Source: Anaspis maculata
Taxonomy: Eukaryota > Arthropoda > Insecta > Coleoptera > Scraptiidae
Reading direction: 5' to 3'
Length of the DNA stretch: 64,000 nucleotides
Assembly: GCA_949128115.1 (NCBI GenBank)
Contig: OX421962.1
Coordinates: 96,770,935 to 96,834,934, forward strand
Below are positions 21,054-32,883 of this stretch, in pieces (the stretch's first letter is position 1; every line of letters starts with the position of its first letter). The notes under the pieces are model-generated. The model was not told the origin of the DNA. It was given only the letters and a program-made list of their open reading frames with translations, and did no database searches. Made by a program: the position numbers and the translations under genes.

Positions 21054-24000
21054 GCCCAGTCATCCTGGCTCATTTCAGGGCTTGAGGTCGGAATCTCTCC
21101 CATAAAGCTGGATTTTTGCATACATGTCCAGAAAACAGCCCTCTTTCTATTAGTGATGAAAAAATTTTCTGAGACCCGGAGCGTTTTCCGCCATTTTGAA
21201 AAATCTGTCAATTTTTTCAGTTTTTCTTGAATAACTCTGTGAATATTCAACTTATTGACATAAAAGTTTTTGCAGTGATTAGAGCTTGAGCTTCTGCAAC
21301 CAATGTTGCCAAAAACATTTTTCTAGATTCCATGGTTTCTGAGAAATGTCAAATGAGTTAAGCGACTTCATTCACTTTCATCATTTCATTTGACCAATTG
21401 GAAAAAAATTATTGGGCTTTCAACAGATCTGCCCTCTTTTGCATTCGAGTATACATAAAAAAGGCTTCCAAAAAATATCCATATGTCGGTCGGTCTGCAG
21501 GTCTAACGGTCAGTCTGGTGGCCGGTCTGTTGAATTTTGTGCCCAGATTTATTCCCAAGCCGTAGAACCAATCCCGACCAAATTTGGTAGATTTGTAAGT
21601 GACAAGGTTTCAACGACAAAATCCAAATGTCATCTTGATTTGTCACTCAGGAGTGTCACTACAAAAGAATGACAGAATGTCTATCTCACCGAATGCAACT
21701 TGTGATACATCATTTTAAAGCCCTCGAAAAAATGCATACAAAATGGCCAGTGAGAACCTTAAATGTTGCGTCTGTCAAAAAATCACAAGCTGTCAAACTT
21801 TAAATTTTAACTTTTCATAACTCTCGAAGTACGGAACGGATTTGAACCAAATTTTGTTCCCAACAAGAGTACCTCGCAATAATTTGATGGATTATGAAAT
21901 GTACCAGCAGCAGACAGGGATGCAACTTGGTAAAAAAATTTGCCTAGTCATCCGAGCCTGTAGTGTACCTACTTGAAATAGCCAAAAAATCATCCCTTGC
22001 TTGAAGAAAGTAGCAAACGGTTTTTTTGCTATATGGTTAGCTCTTCCCCACCTCTTCAACATGGTAAAAGCAGACATCCCTGTGACGTGTAGTATTTAGT
22101 ATACAGGTGAACATTGAAAAATGAATATTTGAAAATGTTTTTTCTGTTGAAATAATCCTTAAGAAAAACAGTCTTTCATCATTAAGCAACTTTATAGTCT
22201 CCTGCTGAACATGTGAAAAATGTACCACTCCATAGCCGCTGGTATTCTACGTACAGGGTGCAATCGATTTTTTCCAATATTTCTATCTTTATCGAATAAA
22301 TCAAGACAAAAACCATTTCCAGCCCTGTTACAAGCCTATAATCTCTTATTCAAGATACAAAAATGTCAGATTCCTCAAACTGCAAAAACACAACATACAG
22401 GGTTAATCAATAATAAATATCAAACCACCATCAATAGTTAAAGTCGCTTGCTATCAGGGCGGTTGTTCTGAATGATTTATTTTTGCTTCTGCATGTCACC
22501 TTGGATATGAACTTTTTATGGTTATTATTTGCCGTCAAAAAACTGCAGAAAAGGCCTTCCTCTATCTGGAAGCCGTTTCTACGCCAGAAATAAGCCAGAT
22601 TGTGAAGTCGATCCTCAGCCGTACTTCTTATACGTTCCCTTATTTACTGATAAAGCTTCCAGTCTTATATTTTTTGTAGAAGTAGATATATACTTACTTA
22701 TACTTAGTATATAGTCTATACTTTATGGTCTCCTATCAAACATGTGGAAAATGTACCCCTCTAATAGCCGCTGGTATTCTACGTACAGGGTGAATGTGAA
22801 ATCAATTTTTGTTTCACCCTGTACGTTGTGTTTTTGCAGTTTGAGGAATCTGACATTTTTGTATCTTGAATGAGAAACTAATGGCTTGTACCAGAGCTGG
22901 AAATGGTTTTTGTCTTGATTTATTCGATGAAGATAAAAAATATTGGAAAAAATCGATTGCACCCTGTACTGTGACGGTCCAAGATTTTGAGTCTCGCTTT
23001 ATTCCACGCAATTTCGGTGTTTACCCGGCGAGGTCCAAGGGGAGATAATAGATGGCGTATTGGGAAAGCTGACGAGGATTTGAAATGCGCGCACAGGGTC
23101 TTTTTTTGGGGTTTTTTGAATAGACGTCAAAAGCGATAAAGAGAGGCGTAATTTTCAGCCCTCTGGGAAAATTGTTAAAGGAGAAACCTCGACGCCCATC
23201 GGCAAAAATTGATCGCAAATTCGAATTCTGGGGCCTGCATACCATCGAGTCGAGGTAGGTGCTTGTGTGACTTTCTTTCGCTGTCTTCCGCAACTCACTT
23301 TTAGGTTTCTCGGATTTCCCGTCATCGAAACCATTTTTGTTGGACCGTTGGATGTTTTTCTTCGGCCTGTTTGTGCCTGTCACCAGTCCGACCGTGTGGT
23401 CATCGTCAAGGGGGCTGTCTAGCCCGAAGCCGCACACTGTATCCGTCAGCAGCTTGACATTTCATCCCGAGCTTTGGATCGGCTCATCTGTCAAATACTT
23501 GAAGCGGATTGTCATCGACGCTTCCCCATCGGCATCTCGTTGCTCAGGACCACGTCTCTCTGCTTGTCGTCGTCGGCGTCGCGGTGCACGGCTGTCTGCT
23601 TCCTGGGGACTGGGCGGAGCTCATATTTGTACAGGATAAGTTTCTTGTTGTGCCGTCTACCTTTTCCACGGGTTCCTGGGATTCCCACACTATTTGTAAA
23701 GTAAATAACACTGATAAGAGTGTTTAGGGCTAGGGCGTTAGGCGTGCACGTTTCAACTTCCCCTGGTAGTCCATAGCTCGTTATAGAAAGTTACGGTCCG
23801 TTGACCATCACAGTGTTGGGGAATTCAGTGGGTCCCTGGGTGGGTGCGGTACCACGGGGGCTTCGCGGGCCTGGTCTGAGTCCGGGCGATTCACTTTTCG
23901 GCTCCGTTCTGGCCGCCGGGGGCACCAGTCGGCATTCGGCTCCGGCAGTCGAAGAGTTCCATCGGAGCGCTGTACCCTAGGAAAGAAACGTTGCGTTGTT

Positions 24001-25644
24001 GTCGTCGGCAGCCAGTGATGGCGAGTTTTACCATACTGTGTCCTTTGTAATAAAGAAAACCCCGAAATTCTGCAAATAAACTTCGCATAACCTCGACTTC
24101 TTGTGTTTCGAATTTCTAGGTTAGCTGTCAATAGTGTCAATCTGTCATTGTCGTGCCAACTGTCAGCATCAGCAGTGACGTTTGATTGACTGTACAGTAG
24201 ATTCGCGGGGTCGTTGATTTGAGCCGTGTACAGTAGAACTGCGGGACCGCTCAGAGTTTGTGTCGTGGTCGTGGACTACATTTTCTTTCGAATAGTCGGG
24301 CGTTCGCAAAGAAGTATTACATAAAGCCTGGCTGGCGCCTTTATATAAATTTTATTTACCATCTGTCCATAGAACCTACGACCTTTGCTCACCGACAAAC
24401 ATAAACTGAGCCCGGCGCTCTTGATGAACGGAATCGTTCGTCATAGTACGTAGAATACCAGCGGCTATGGAGTGGTACATTTTTCACATGTTCAACAGGA
24501 GACTATAAAGTTGCTAAATAATGAAAGCCTGTTTTTCTCGAGAAATATTTCAACGAAATAACCATTTTTAAATATTTATTTTTCAATCTTCACCCTGTAT
24601 ACTAAGTAGTACACGTCACAGGGATGTCTGCTTTTACCATGTTGAAGAGGTGGGGAAGAGCTAATCATATAGCAAGAAAACCGTTTGGAAACTACTTCCT
24701 TCGAGCAAGAGATGATTTTTTTGACTATTTCAGGTAGGTACACTACAGGCTCGGATGACTAGGCAAAATTTTTTACTCAGGTTGCATCCCTGTCTGCTGC
24801 CGGTACATTTCATGATCCATCAAATTACTGTGAGGCACTATTGTTGGGAACAGAATTTGGTTCAATTCCGTTCCGTACTTCAAGAGTTATGAAAAGTTGA
24901 AATTTAAAGTTTGACAGATTGTGATTTTTTGACAGACGCAACATTGGAGGTTTTCATTGGCTATTTTGTATGCATTTTTTTGAGGGCTTTAAAATGATGT
25001 ATCACAAGTTGCATTCGGTGAGATAGACCTTCTGTCATTTATTTGTAGTGACATTTCCAAGTGACAGATCAGGATGACAATAAGATTTTGTCGTTCAAAA
25101 CTTGTCATTTATGAATCTACCAAATTTGGTCGGGATTGGTTCAACGGCTTAAGAATAAATCTGGGCAAAAAAATCAACAGACCGACCACCAGACTGACCG
25201 TTAGACCTGCAGACCGACCGATATATGAATATTTTTTTGAAGCCTCTTTTATGTATACTCGAATGCAAAAGAGTGCAGATCTGTTGAAAGCTCGATAATT
25301 TTGTTTTCAATTGGTCAAATGGAATGATGAAAGTGAATAAAGTCGCTTAACTCATTTGACATTTCTCACAAACCATGGATCCTAAAAAAATATTTTTGGC
25401 AGCATTGGATGGAGAATTTCAAGCTCTAATCACTGCAAAAACTTCCATGCCAATAAGTTGAATATTTACAGAGTTATTCAAGAAAAACTGAAAAAATTGA
25501 CAGTTTTTTCAAAATGGCGAAAAACGCTCCGGGTCTCAGAAATTTTTTTTATCACTAATAGAAAGAGAGCTGTTTTCTGGACATGTATGCAAAAATCCAG
25601 CTTTATGGGAGAGATTCCGACCTCGAATGCTAGGATGACTGGGC
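21054..25644. mobile_element. TA-flanked giant inverted-repeat element with a cargo segment (4.6 kb)
   Basis: The outer arms (about 21054-22440 and 24447-25644) are reverse complements over more than 1 kb. The ends GCCCAGTCATCC / GGATGACTGGGC are each bordered by TA (21052-21053, 25645-25646). A second, nested inverted pair lies at about 22210-22400 and 22805-22975, and the block beginning near TGTACC.CTC.ATAGCCGCTGG recurs at 22220, 22750 and (inverted) 24470. No transposase is seen. Between 22980 and 24440 lies unique, GC-richer sequence (see next entry). Confidence 0.8.
22980..24440 (-). other. GC-rich cargo inside the 4.6-kb palindrome
   Basis: This is the only non-palindromic part of the element and is strikingly richer in G+C and CpG than the arms. 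On the minus strand it shows TATATAA near 24345. Further on there are two open stretches with gene-like third positions: one (24140-23808) ending VVPHPPRDPLNSPTL, the other (about 23700-23516) containing KLILYKYELRPVPRKQTAV and ending PMGKRR-stop. Neither is recognised. It may be captured host 5' gene sequence or part of an older retroelement. Both readings are inference. Confidence 0.4.
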
Positions 25645-25781
25645 TAATATGAGTGCATCGGGGTGCGATGGAAATCTATAGCGGAACTTAGATTCAGGCA
25701 AGTTTCACAAGCACTGATTAACATTTTTCAAATACCTAGAATTTGAATTTGAACCTATACCTACTTAGATACTTTGACATT

Positions 25782-26014
25782 TCGTCGCCTCAGTATCACA
25801 ACGTTGTATGTCGTTTTCGCACTTTCCCCTTTCTTCAGTTGCTGCAGCTTTTTGCCTAAATGAACTACCAGTTTTGTATCATCAAAATGTTACTCCAAAC
25901 GTTGACTCCACCTTAGATCATGTTGACCACCAATCCATTAACCCAGAAATCCGCAGCAACTGAAGAAAGAGGAAAGTGCAAAAACGACATACAACTTTGA
26001 AATACTAAGACGAC
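25782..26014. mobile_element. MITE with TTGTATGTCGTTTT termini
   Basis: The ends are complementary: TTGTATGTCGTTTTCGCACT at the left and AGTGCAAAAACGACATACAA at the right, continuing through CTTCAGTTGCTGC / GCAGCAACTGAAG. The core is ~100 bases. Flanking GTCG / CGAC may be part of the termini. Confidence 0.75.
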
Positions 26015-26273
26015 GATTTGTTGATTTAAGCTTGTGGAACTCTCAAATTGAATTTCCAAACACTCAAAATGGCTTCATGTACCGATTCAAATTGCACTGA
26101 GCTACGTGAATTTGACTTTCAGTTTCGAATTTTAACCCATTTAGGTCGCCGATAAGATGTATTACAAGTACTCACGTGTTACTAAAAAACTATTCAAAAA
26201 CAACGATAATAGTGAGTTTTGTGTAACGGTGAGCTCCAGGAGCAATCATTATTAGATCCCATTATAGATAGTA

Positions 26274-28097
26274 GTCCGGTGGTTAAGCGTCCTAACTATG
26301 CATTTTGAGCTTAAGCAATGCGCTTTTGGAGTTTGATTGGGGGTCCCTCAACCTTAATTTCAAGAGTTGGAGACATCGGTGCACTTGATGCGGAGGGGGT
26401 CTGGGGGGCCCTTGAAAGTTGAAGGTGTGGGGCTTCCCACCCAATCACCATACCACCACGTAATTTCTACTTGGATGTCATCAAACGACTCTAACCTACA
26501 CATTGACAACATTTGTTACCATGTCCCAACAGTTCTTCACACTGAAAAAAATTAGTTCTTATGACAGATCGGAAAAAACAGTTTTTCTCAATTTTTCATC
26601 CCCACAACGAATAAACTGCCAGGTGCGGTGTCATTTTGGAGTAAACGGCATCCTCTGATTTCATTCACCGAGTCAAAATGTTTGTGAGACCACCGTGCAA
26701 AGAATGATACGCCAAGAAGTGAGCATTTTTGAGCACCTCATTTAACAGTAGTTTCTTGGCTGATACCAATCGATATGATTGATAATTTTGTCATGGATCA
26801 ATAACTTGAACTCTTTTGTAACGGTAATGCATGTGAATGAAACTCAACACGAGCGTGGAGGCTTGGAAAAAAATAATTTTCTCCAGCGGTCGAATTTATT
26901 TCACGCCTACTGAGCGTTAGTTTGTTGGGCTCAGGCAGACAGCGTTTGGATAGCTTTGGAAGCAAAATTTCCATATCTTTCTGAAAAGTTGAGCAGCTTG
27001 ATTCTGGAAATCGATTTATGAATCATCAATGATTGTTTTGCCGGTCAGTACTCACATGGTGGTTAACTGCAGAGGTGATGGCTAACGGCGGAGGAAATTC
27101 AACGTCCAAGATCTTATTTTCTGCCACTATGACAGTCATTTTCACGGTTGTTTTTATAAAATTATTTCTTCTCCAAACATAAGAAAACTCACACGTACAA
27201 AATGATAACAACCTTGAGGGTTGGTAGAGGAAAATAGAAAATAACACTTTGAAAGTTGAATGCCCTCCGTCGTCAGCCATGATCCCTGCAGTTAATCCCC
27301 ATGGGGGTACCTAGTGACTGTCAAAATAATCTTTGATGATTCTCAAATCAGTTTCCAGAATTATGCTACTCAGCTGCATAGACAGATATGGAAATTTTGT
27401 CTCCGAACCTATTCAAACGCTGCCTGCCTGAGTCCAACAAACTAACGCTCAGTAGGCGTGAAATAAATTCGACCGATGGAGAAAAAAATTTTTCCCAGGC
27501 CTCCACGCTCGTGTCGAGTTTCATTCACATGTATTACCGTTACAAAAGAGTTCAAGTTATTCATCCATGTCAAAATTATCAATCATATCGATTGGTATCA
27601 GTCAAGAAACTACTGTTAAATGAGGTGCTCAAAAATGCTCACTTCTTGGCGTGCCATTCTTTGCACGGTGGTCTCACAAACATTTTGACTTGGTGAATGA
27701 AACCAGAGGATGCCGTTTATTCTAAAATTACACCAAACTTGACAGTTGATTCGTTGTGGCGATGAAGAATTGAGAAAAGCAGTTTTTTCCGATCTGTCAT
27801 AAGAATTCATTTTTTTCAGTGTGAAGAACTGTTGGGACATGGTAACAAATGTTGTCAATGTGTAGGTTAGAGTCGTTTAATGACATTCAAGTAGGAATTT
27901 CGTGGTGGTATGGTGATTTGGTGGGAAGCCTCGCACCTTCAACTTTCAAGGGCCCCCCAGACCCCCTCCGCATCGAGTGCACCGATGTCTCCAACTCTTG
28001 AAATTAAGGTATGGGGATCCCCAATCGAACCCCAAAAGCGCATTGCTTAAGCTCAAAATGCATAGTTCGAGCTTTTTTTGGCGCTTAACCACCGGAC
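26274..28097. mobile_element. TA-flanked giant palindromic element (1.82 kb)
   Basis: The perfect 16-base ends GTCCGGTGGTTAAGCG / CGCTTAACCACCGGAC are bordered by TA (26272-26273, 28098-28099). The inverted repeat runs almost to the centre near 27187: GGTTAACTGCAG near 27061 still pairs with CTGCAGTTAA near 27287, leaving a loop of ~200 bases. Reading frames in this span are mirror images of each other. There is no coding capacity. Confidence 0.88.
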
Positions 28098-28099
28098 TA

Positions 28100-29492
28100 T
28101 AGTGCATTGCTCCGAAATGTTCTAGTCAAGCGCTTTTCCAAGCGAAAACTAGCCTAGGAATAATAATCATTGAACTTAAAATGAATAATAAGAAACAAAA
28201 ATATTTAGCGCATTCTGATAATAATAGTAGTAATAAATTATTTTTTGTACATAAATTCGCATATTTTCTTATAGAGGTAAATTTTTCACGTTATAAGAAA
28301 AGCTTTTGTGACAACCCATGTTCCAATAACAACCATTCCTCGATGTGAAATTACCGCATTTTATATTATTATGTGATACGAAAAATTTATATTTGTACAT
28401 TTTGACTGTAATAATAATATTGATAATGATAATAAAGTGTTTACTTATACAGTGAGGCTGCTTTTGTTTCTTTATCCCTGTACCCTCTGTACCGCCCTAT
28501 AACGAAAAGTTGCTCGGGTATCCTAATCGATATTTTAGTAAGTGATTAATAACCGTGAAGTGTGACATTGGGGAAGTTTTCCGAGTTCAAACAACGAGAA
28601 AGCGCGCATTATTGTTTTGAATTCTGCGACGACGAGGAAGAGTGAAAAAGATTGTCGCGATCGCGACTCGCGATAATTGCAATGAAGACTTGATGGGAAA
28701 TTAATGTTGCTGCTGAAAACAAATATCTATAAGCTTCTGGGCAGGAACTTTCCACAATTCCACAAGAGGCTTTAGGAAGTAAAGGAGCTTACAATTGCCA
28801 AATGGGAGATTAATTTGTAATAAACTGTTTTGTTGGTTTGGAGCTCCGCAGCGAATTTTATCGATGTTGACTCGTGCGACCCGTTTTTGATCCCCATTCA
28901 AAAACAAACTAGATATTGTGCCGCTGGAAAGCTGGTGTTGATATTTCTTGATATAGTGGAAGATGACAATTATTATTTCCCCCTCAACTTTATCAAATTA
29001 TGGCGCACATTGCGCGGTTTCCCCGCGAGCTCCAAGCGATGAGATAAGGGATGTTAACGACGGTCTTCAATTATTACGGTCATGTAAAGCGTAATAGCGA
29101 TAAGGAATTTCCAAATGCAAATTATAATGCTAATAACTCGTGGTTTACAGTCGATGTTTTCTTGTGGAATGACAATGCGGGTAGTTATGGATGAAGCTAC
29201 TTAGGTACATTTCACACTGGCCCCTATTTTACCAGGTCAAATGGGTCAGGTCTGAATAAGGAAAATGCTTCAGAAGCAATTAACGCCTACAAAACACGCT
29301 TCAATTATTGATTTGATTGTTGAGGATGGAGTTGAATTGGTAATATTGGTATGGAGTAAGGCGTTGTGGAAGCAATTCCAGCGGGTCAATTCCTTGACAG
29401 AAATTCACCAGCATTCATTCGCCTTAGTCGAAAAACGCTCTAACACTGCGGTTCACAAGCATCGTGCGTGCACATTTCAATATCATTTCACC
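28100..29492. other. No gene recognised
   Basis: AT-rich with short ATA/ATT runs. Slightly GC-richer sequence around 28840-29050 holds no frame I can support. Confidence 0.55.
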
Positions 29493-29622
29493 AGGGCCGC
29501 AATTCTGTACTCTCCTACCGACACTTGTCAGTGTCGGTAGCTAGGCAGGAGCGAATTTGATTGGTTCTTACTCTAGCTACCGATCCGATAGTTGTCGGTA
29601 GGCAAGTACAGAATCGCGCTCC
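29493..29622. mobile_element. MITE with CCAGGGCCGCAATTCTGTAC terminus
   Basis: The left end pairs with GTACAGAATCGCGCTCCAGG at the right. Inner CTACCGACA / TGTCGGTAG motifs occur as further inverted pairs. The element is 130 bases and non-coding. Its GGGCCGC end resembles the element at 5632-5820. Confidence 0.7.
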
Positions 29623-30192
29623 AGGTCTAAAGGAGTCTCTCCCCACAGGTTCATAAAACCATAATACAATCTGTTTCAATGAAATCGGGACAGCATTTCA
29701 CACGGAGTAGGTACAGATTTTATGCATTTTGGATTTCTTATTGTCATCGCGACAGCATACCAAATCAGTAAACTCTGTGTGAGACACTCTGTCTCAGTTA
29801 TTTTTAAACTGAGCGTAAGTTATTCCAGGTAGGTAACTCAAAGTAAGATTCAAACACAAACGCGCGTGAAATAATTTTCGACAACAAACTAATGAGTTAA
29901 AAAGCGAGGTGACCCCAAAATAAGGCACTTATCAGTTCAACTTTGATGACATACATGGTGACGAAGTGGCGGACACTGAGAAAATGCAGCCACAGCGCGG
30001 TAGTAGTCAGACTAAAGAAAATGGAATAAAAATAAGCACTGCTCAAAGATTCCAGTGAGAGTGAGTATGAGAAGACTTCCTTTGATCACATTACTTTATT
30101 CTTGATCAGGTGTTGGACTGCACGAGAGGAGACACAATGCGTGAGCGCACTGTACACTGTACTAGAAGATTATCTCTACAAAAGCTGCGCTG

Positions 30193-30328
30193 CTGCGTTC
30201 GGCATGCTCACTCTTTTCACTCCTTCAACTCCACTACATCGATTCAGCCAATCAGGACTCCTGAAACCATGGTCACGTGGTAGTTGGATTGAAAAGAGTG
30301 AACGGAGTAAGGCATGCCGAACGCGGTA
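30193..30328. mobile_element. MITE with GCGTTCGGCATGC termini
   Basis: CTGCGTTCGGCATGCTCACT faces its complement around GGCATGCCGAACGCGG, with TCTTTTCACTCC / GGAGT..GAAAAGAGTGA pairing inside. 136 bases. Target duplication not resolved. Confidence 0.65.
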
Positions 30329-31508
30329 TATGAGTACGGAATTTTGTGCTCAATCAAATTTTTTGTCACCTCAAAAAAGGCGACAAGAGGTTCTTTTCTT
30401 TTACCACAAAACTCGGAATGTACCAAAAGCCTGCTTATTGTGTCACAACAAAACCAGCAGGACGAAATCAGTACCCACACCCGCCCGTGTCAGTCTCTGT
30501 TTCACTTTTTTTTGTCCGTAATAGTATGTATCTCTTTTTTTCATGCCAGCTTGCTATTTTAGTGTGAGACCGAGTGTGAGACAGACTTAGGTAAGTATAC
30601 ATAAAAAAGTCGAAGGAGAAGAGAGACGGAAACGTGTACTTTGGATTGGCTAGGTGGGGGCTCATTCGTGTGCCAGAAAAAGTAAAAGAAATTACATTTC
30701 CTTGACCTTGAAATGTGACTGATGGCTAGTGTAGGGGAGGGATGGCCATTACCGATCAGGAGGCAAAACCGCTCAGGTAGTTTTAGCTAGTGATGGGTTG
30801 TTATTGAACCATCTGTTATTTTTCGACTGTTATTTGAAAATAACAATAACAACCAACAACCTGTTATCTCGGTTGAAATGAACAGATACAAAATAACAGT
30901 TTATCCAGATCGTCGACGCCCGGCGCGATCAACTGATTAACAGTGAACGACTAAACAGATACAAAATAATACTTAGTTTACCCGGTTCTTCGACGCCCGG
31001 CGCGATCAACGGTGAACGACTAAACCACAGACTAAACCCATAGAGTGACTATAAACTATTGAAAATGTTTGAAAGTTTATTGAATAAAAGCAGTACACGT
31101 AGTCGTATCGTAACAGCTTGGAGGCAACTCACTCTATCTATCAACATGTGCGACTGGCGCAAAAACGATTGGCAACGGCAACAGCCAATCGCAGCACCGC
31201 ACGGCCGGTGGCGGCCTTGCGAAGCTCGTCGCGTAGTGCAGCGCACACAGAGAACAAGGCGGCCCAATCTCAAACACATCATCAAATGCAATACATATTT
31301 CTAACATAATCAAATACAAAATAACAGTTCACCCGGATCGTCGACGCCCGGTGCGATCAACGGTGAACGACTGAACCATAGACTGACTGAACAGATACAA
31401 ACTAACACTAATAACATTCCCTGCTAATAACAGTTTACCCCGATCGTCGACGGTCGGCGTAAGTTGTTGTTAGTTCTGTTACTTTTGCCTTGTGATATTG
31501 AGAATCCT

Positions 31509-32280
31509 GGGGCCCGTTTCATAAAACTACAAACGACAAATTACAAATTTTTAACCTTGACCACAGATTGTTGCAACAATGGGTTACCCACGGATGGGTT
31601 ACCAAGACCAGGGCCGGTCTTAGGGCAAGGCAAGCGCGGCGGTTGCCTAGGGCCTCGCGCCCTAAGCGTAAGCGCGAGGCCTCGCGCTTGCTTCAAACAA
31701 AATTAATATCTAATAATTAAAATAAATTAAATTTGCTTTTTCTTAAGAAAATCAGTGTTTTTTTGCATCGTGGTGCCATCTGTTAATTTGATCACAAGCC
31801 AGCTGTCGGGTTGGTGACGAGTGGCAAGTGGTGCCATCTGTTAATTTTTGGATGAACTGTCTAACTGTCACTGTGTGAGAATATCAATTAACAATTACCT
31901 GTAATCGGTGTTACTGGTGTTCAAATTGTTGTTACTAAAGTGTGGTGAGTAATAATAAATAGTAGAATCAAGAGGTCAAATGAAGACCTCACCTCATCAT
32001 TCAAGCACTCAAGTGGTTCAAGTTTTATTGGCCGGGCAAATTAAAAGTTTGGCACCCTAGCCCAGAAAAATATTAGGTAAGATCTTTTCAGAGGGCTACA
32101 TATTTCACGCCTCACCAGGAGGCTGGTGCGGTGCCCCCCCTCCCGACATCCGCTTTCCACACAGGAGCCCCGCGTTGTATCATTGCATTGCCTAGGGCCT
32201 TGCAAACCGTAAGGCCGGCCCTGACCAAGACTACACACACACTTGTAATTTGTCATTTGTAGTTTTAAGAAACGGGCCCC
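31509..32280. mobile_element. Nested inverted-repeat element with GGGGCCCGTTTC termini
   Basis: GGGGCCCGTTTCATAAAACT at the left and AGTTTTAAGAAACGGGCCCC at the right are terminal inverted repeats, extended by CAAATTACAA / TTGTAATTTG. It lies within the TAGTGATGGG element and is itself split by the insertion at 31609. Confidence 0.75.
31609..32223. mobile_element. hAT-like element, CAGGGCCGG family, copy 2
   Basis: It begins CAGGGCCGGTCTTAGGGC and ends GGCCGGCCCTG. It is flanked by perfect 8-base duplications ACCAAGAC (31601-31608 and 32224-32231). 615 bases, no coding frame. It is the innermost of three nested insertions. Confidence 0.93.
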
Positions 32281-32883
32281 TGGTTAATTTGTAAAATAAC
32301 AGATTAACAGTATCTGTTATTTTTAACTGTTATTTAAAAATAACAGTAACAGGTTGTATCGGTTAGGTACGTAAAAATAACAATTTTGCCCATCACTACA
32401 CCCAAGTTCCTCATCTGCCCAAACAACCGCGGTCTAAAGCAGCGTTCATATAATGGCTGTTGACTTAAACTTATTCTATTACGTAGGTAACCATAAAACT
32501 TCAATAGTTGAAAACTCGGTTGAAAATCAATGTTTTGGTTCACAATAGGATGTTAACTTATGCCGTTATGCCGTTCTGTCAAACTTGTCCAAGATTCAAG
32601 TTCTACATCCAAGATCAATAAGGGTATTGGTACCAACTAATACTACTAGCTACTAGTCCAACTATTTATACTACCAGTTACCAGTAGGTACTACCCACCC
32701 CGCAAACCTTCAAGTCTGTATATTTCATATTATAGACCGTGGTCCGTACTGTCAAGTTCACATCCTACATCCTACGGAATAAGTTACCTTACCAGCCATT
32801 AATGCCATTATGAACGAAACTTAATGCACCGAACAAAAGGTCAAAAGGACAGTCAAACAGCAGCGGTTTGTTGTCACTCATAT

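Larger units (their letters stand above)
30788..32398. mobile_element. hAT-like element with TAGTGATGGG termini and internal repeats
   Basis: The left end TAGTGATGGGTTGTTATT and right end ATTTTGCCCATCACTA, with subterminal CTGTTATTTTT repeats in both orientations, bound a 1.6-kb non-coding element. Inside, a ~70-base unit containing ATCGTCGACGCCCGG and GCGATCAACGGTGAACGACT occurs four times (near 30890, 30955, 31305, and a partial at 31425). A matching 8-base duplication was not found. Two further elements are nested within. Confidence 0.65.
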
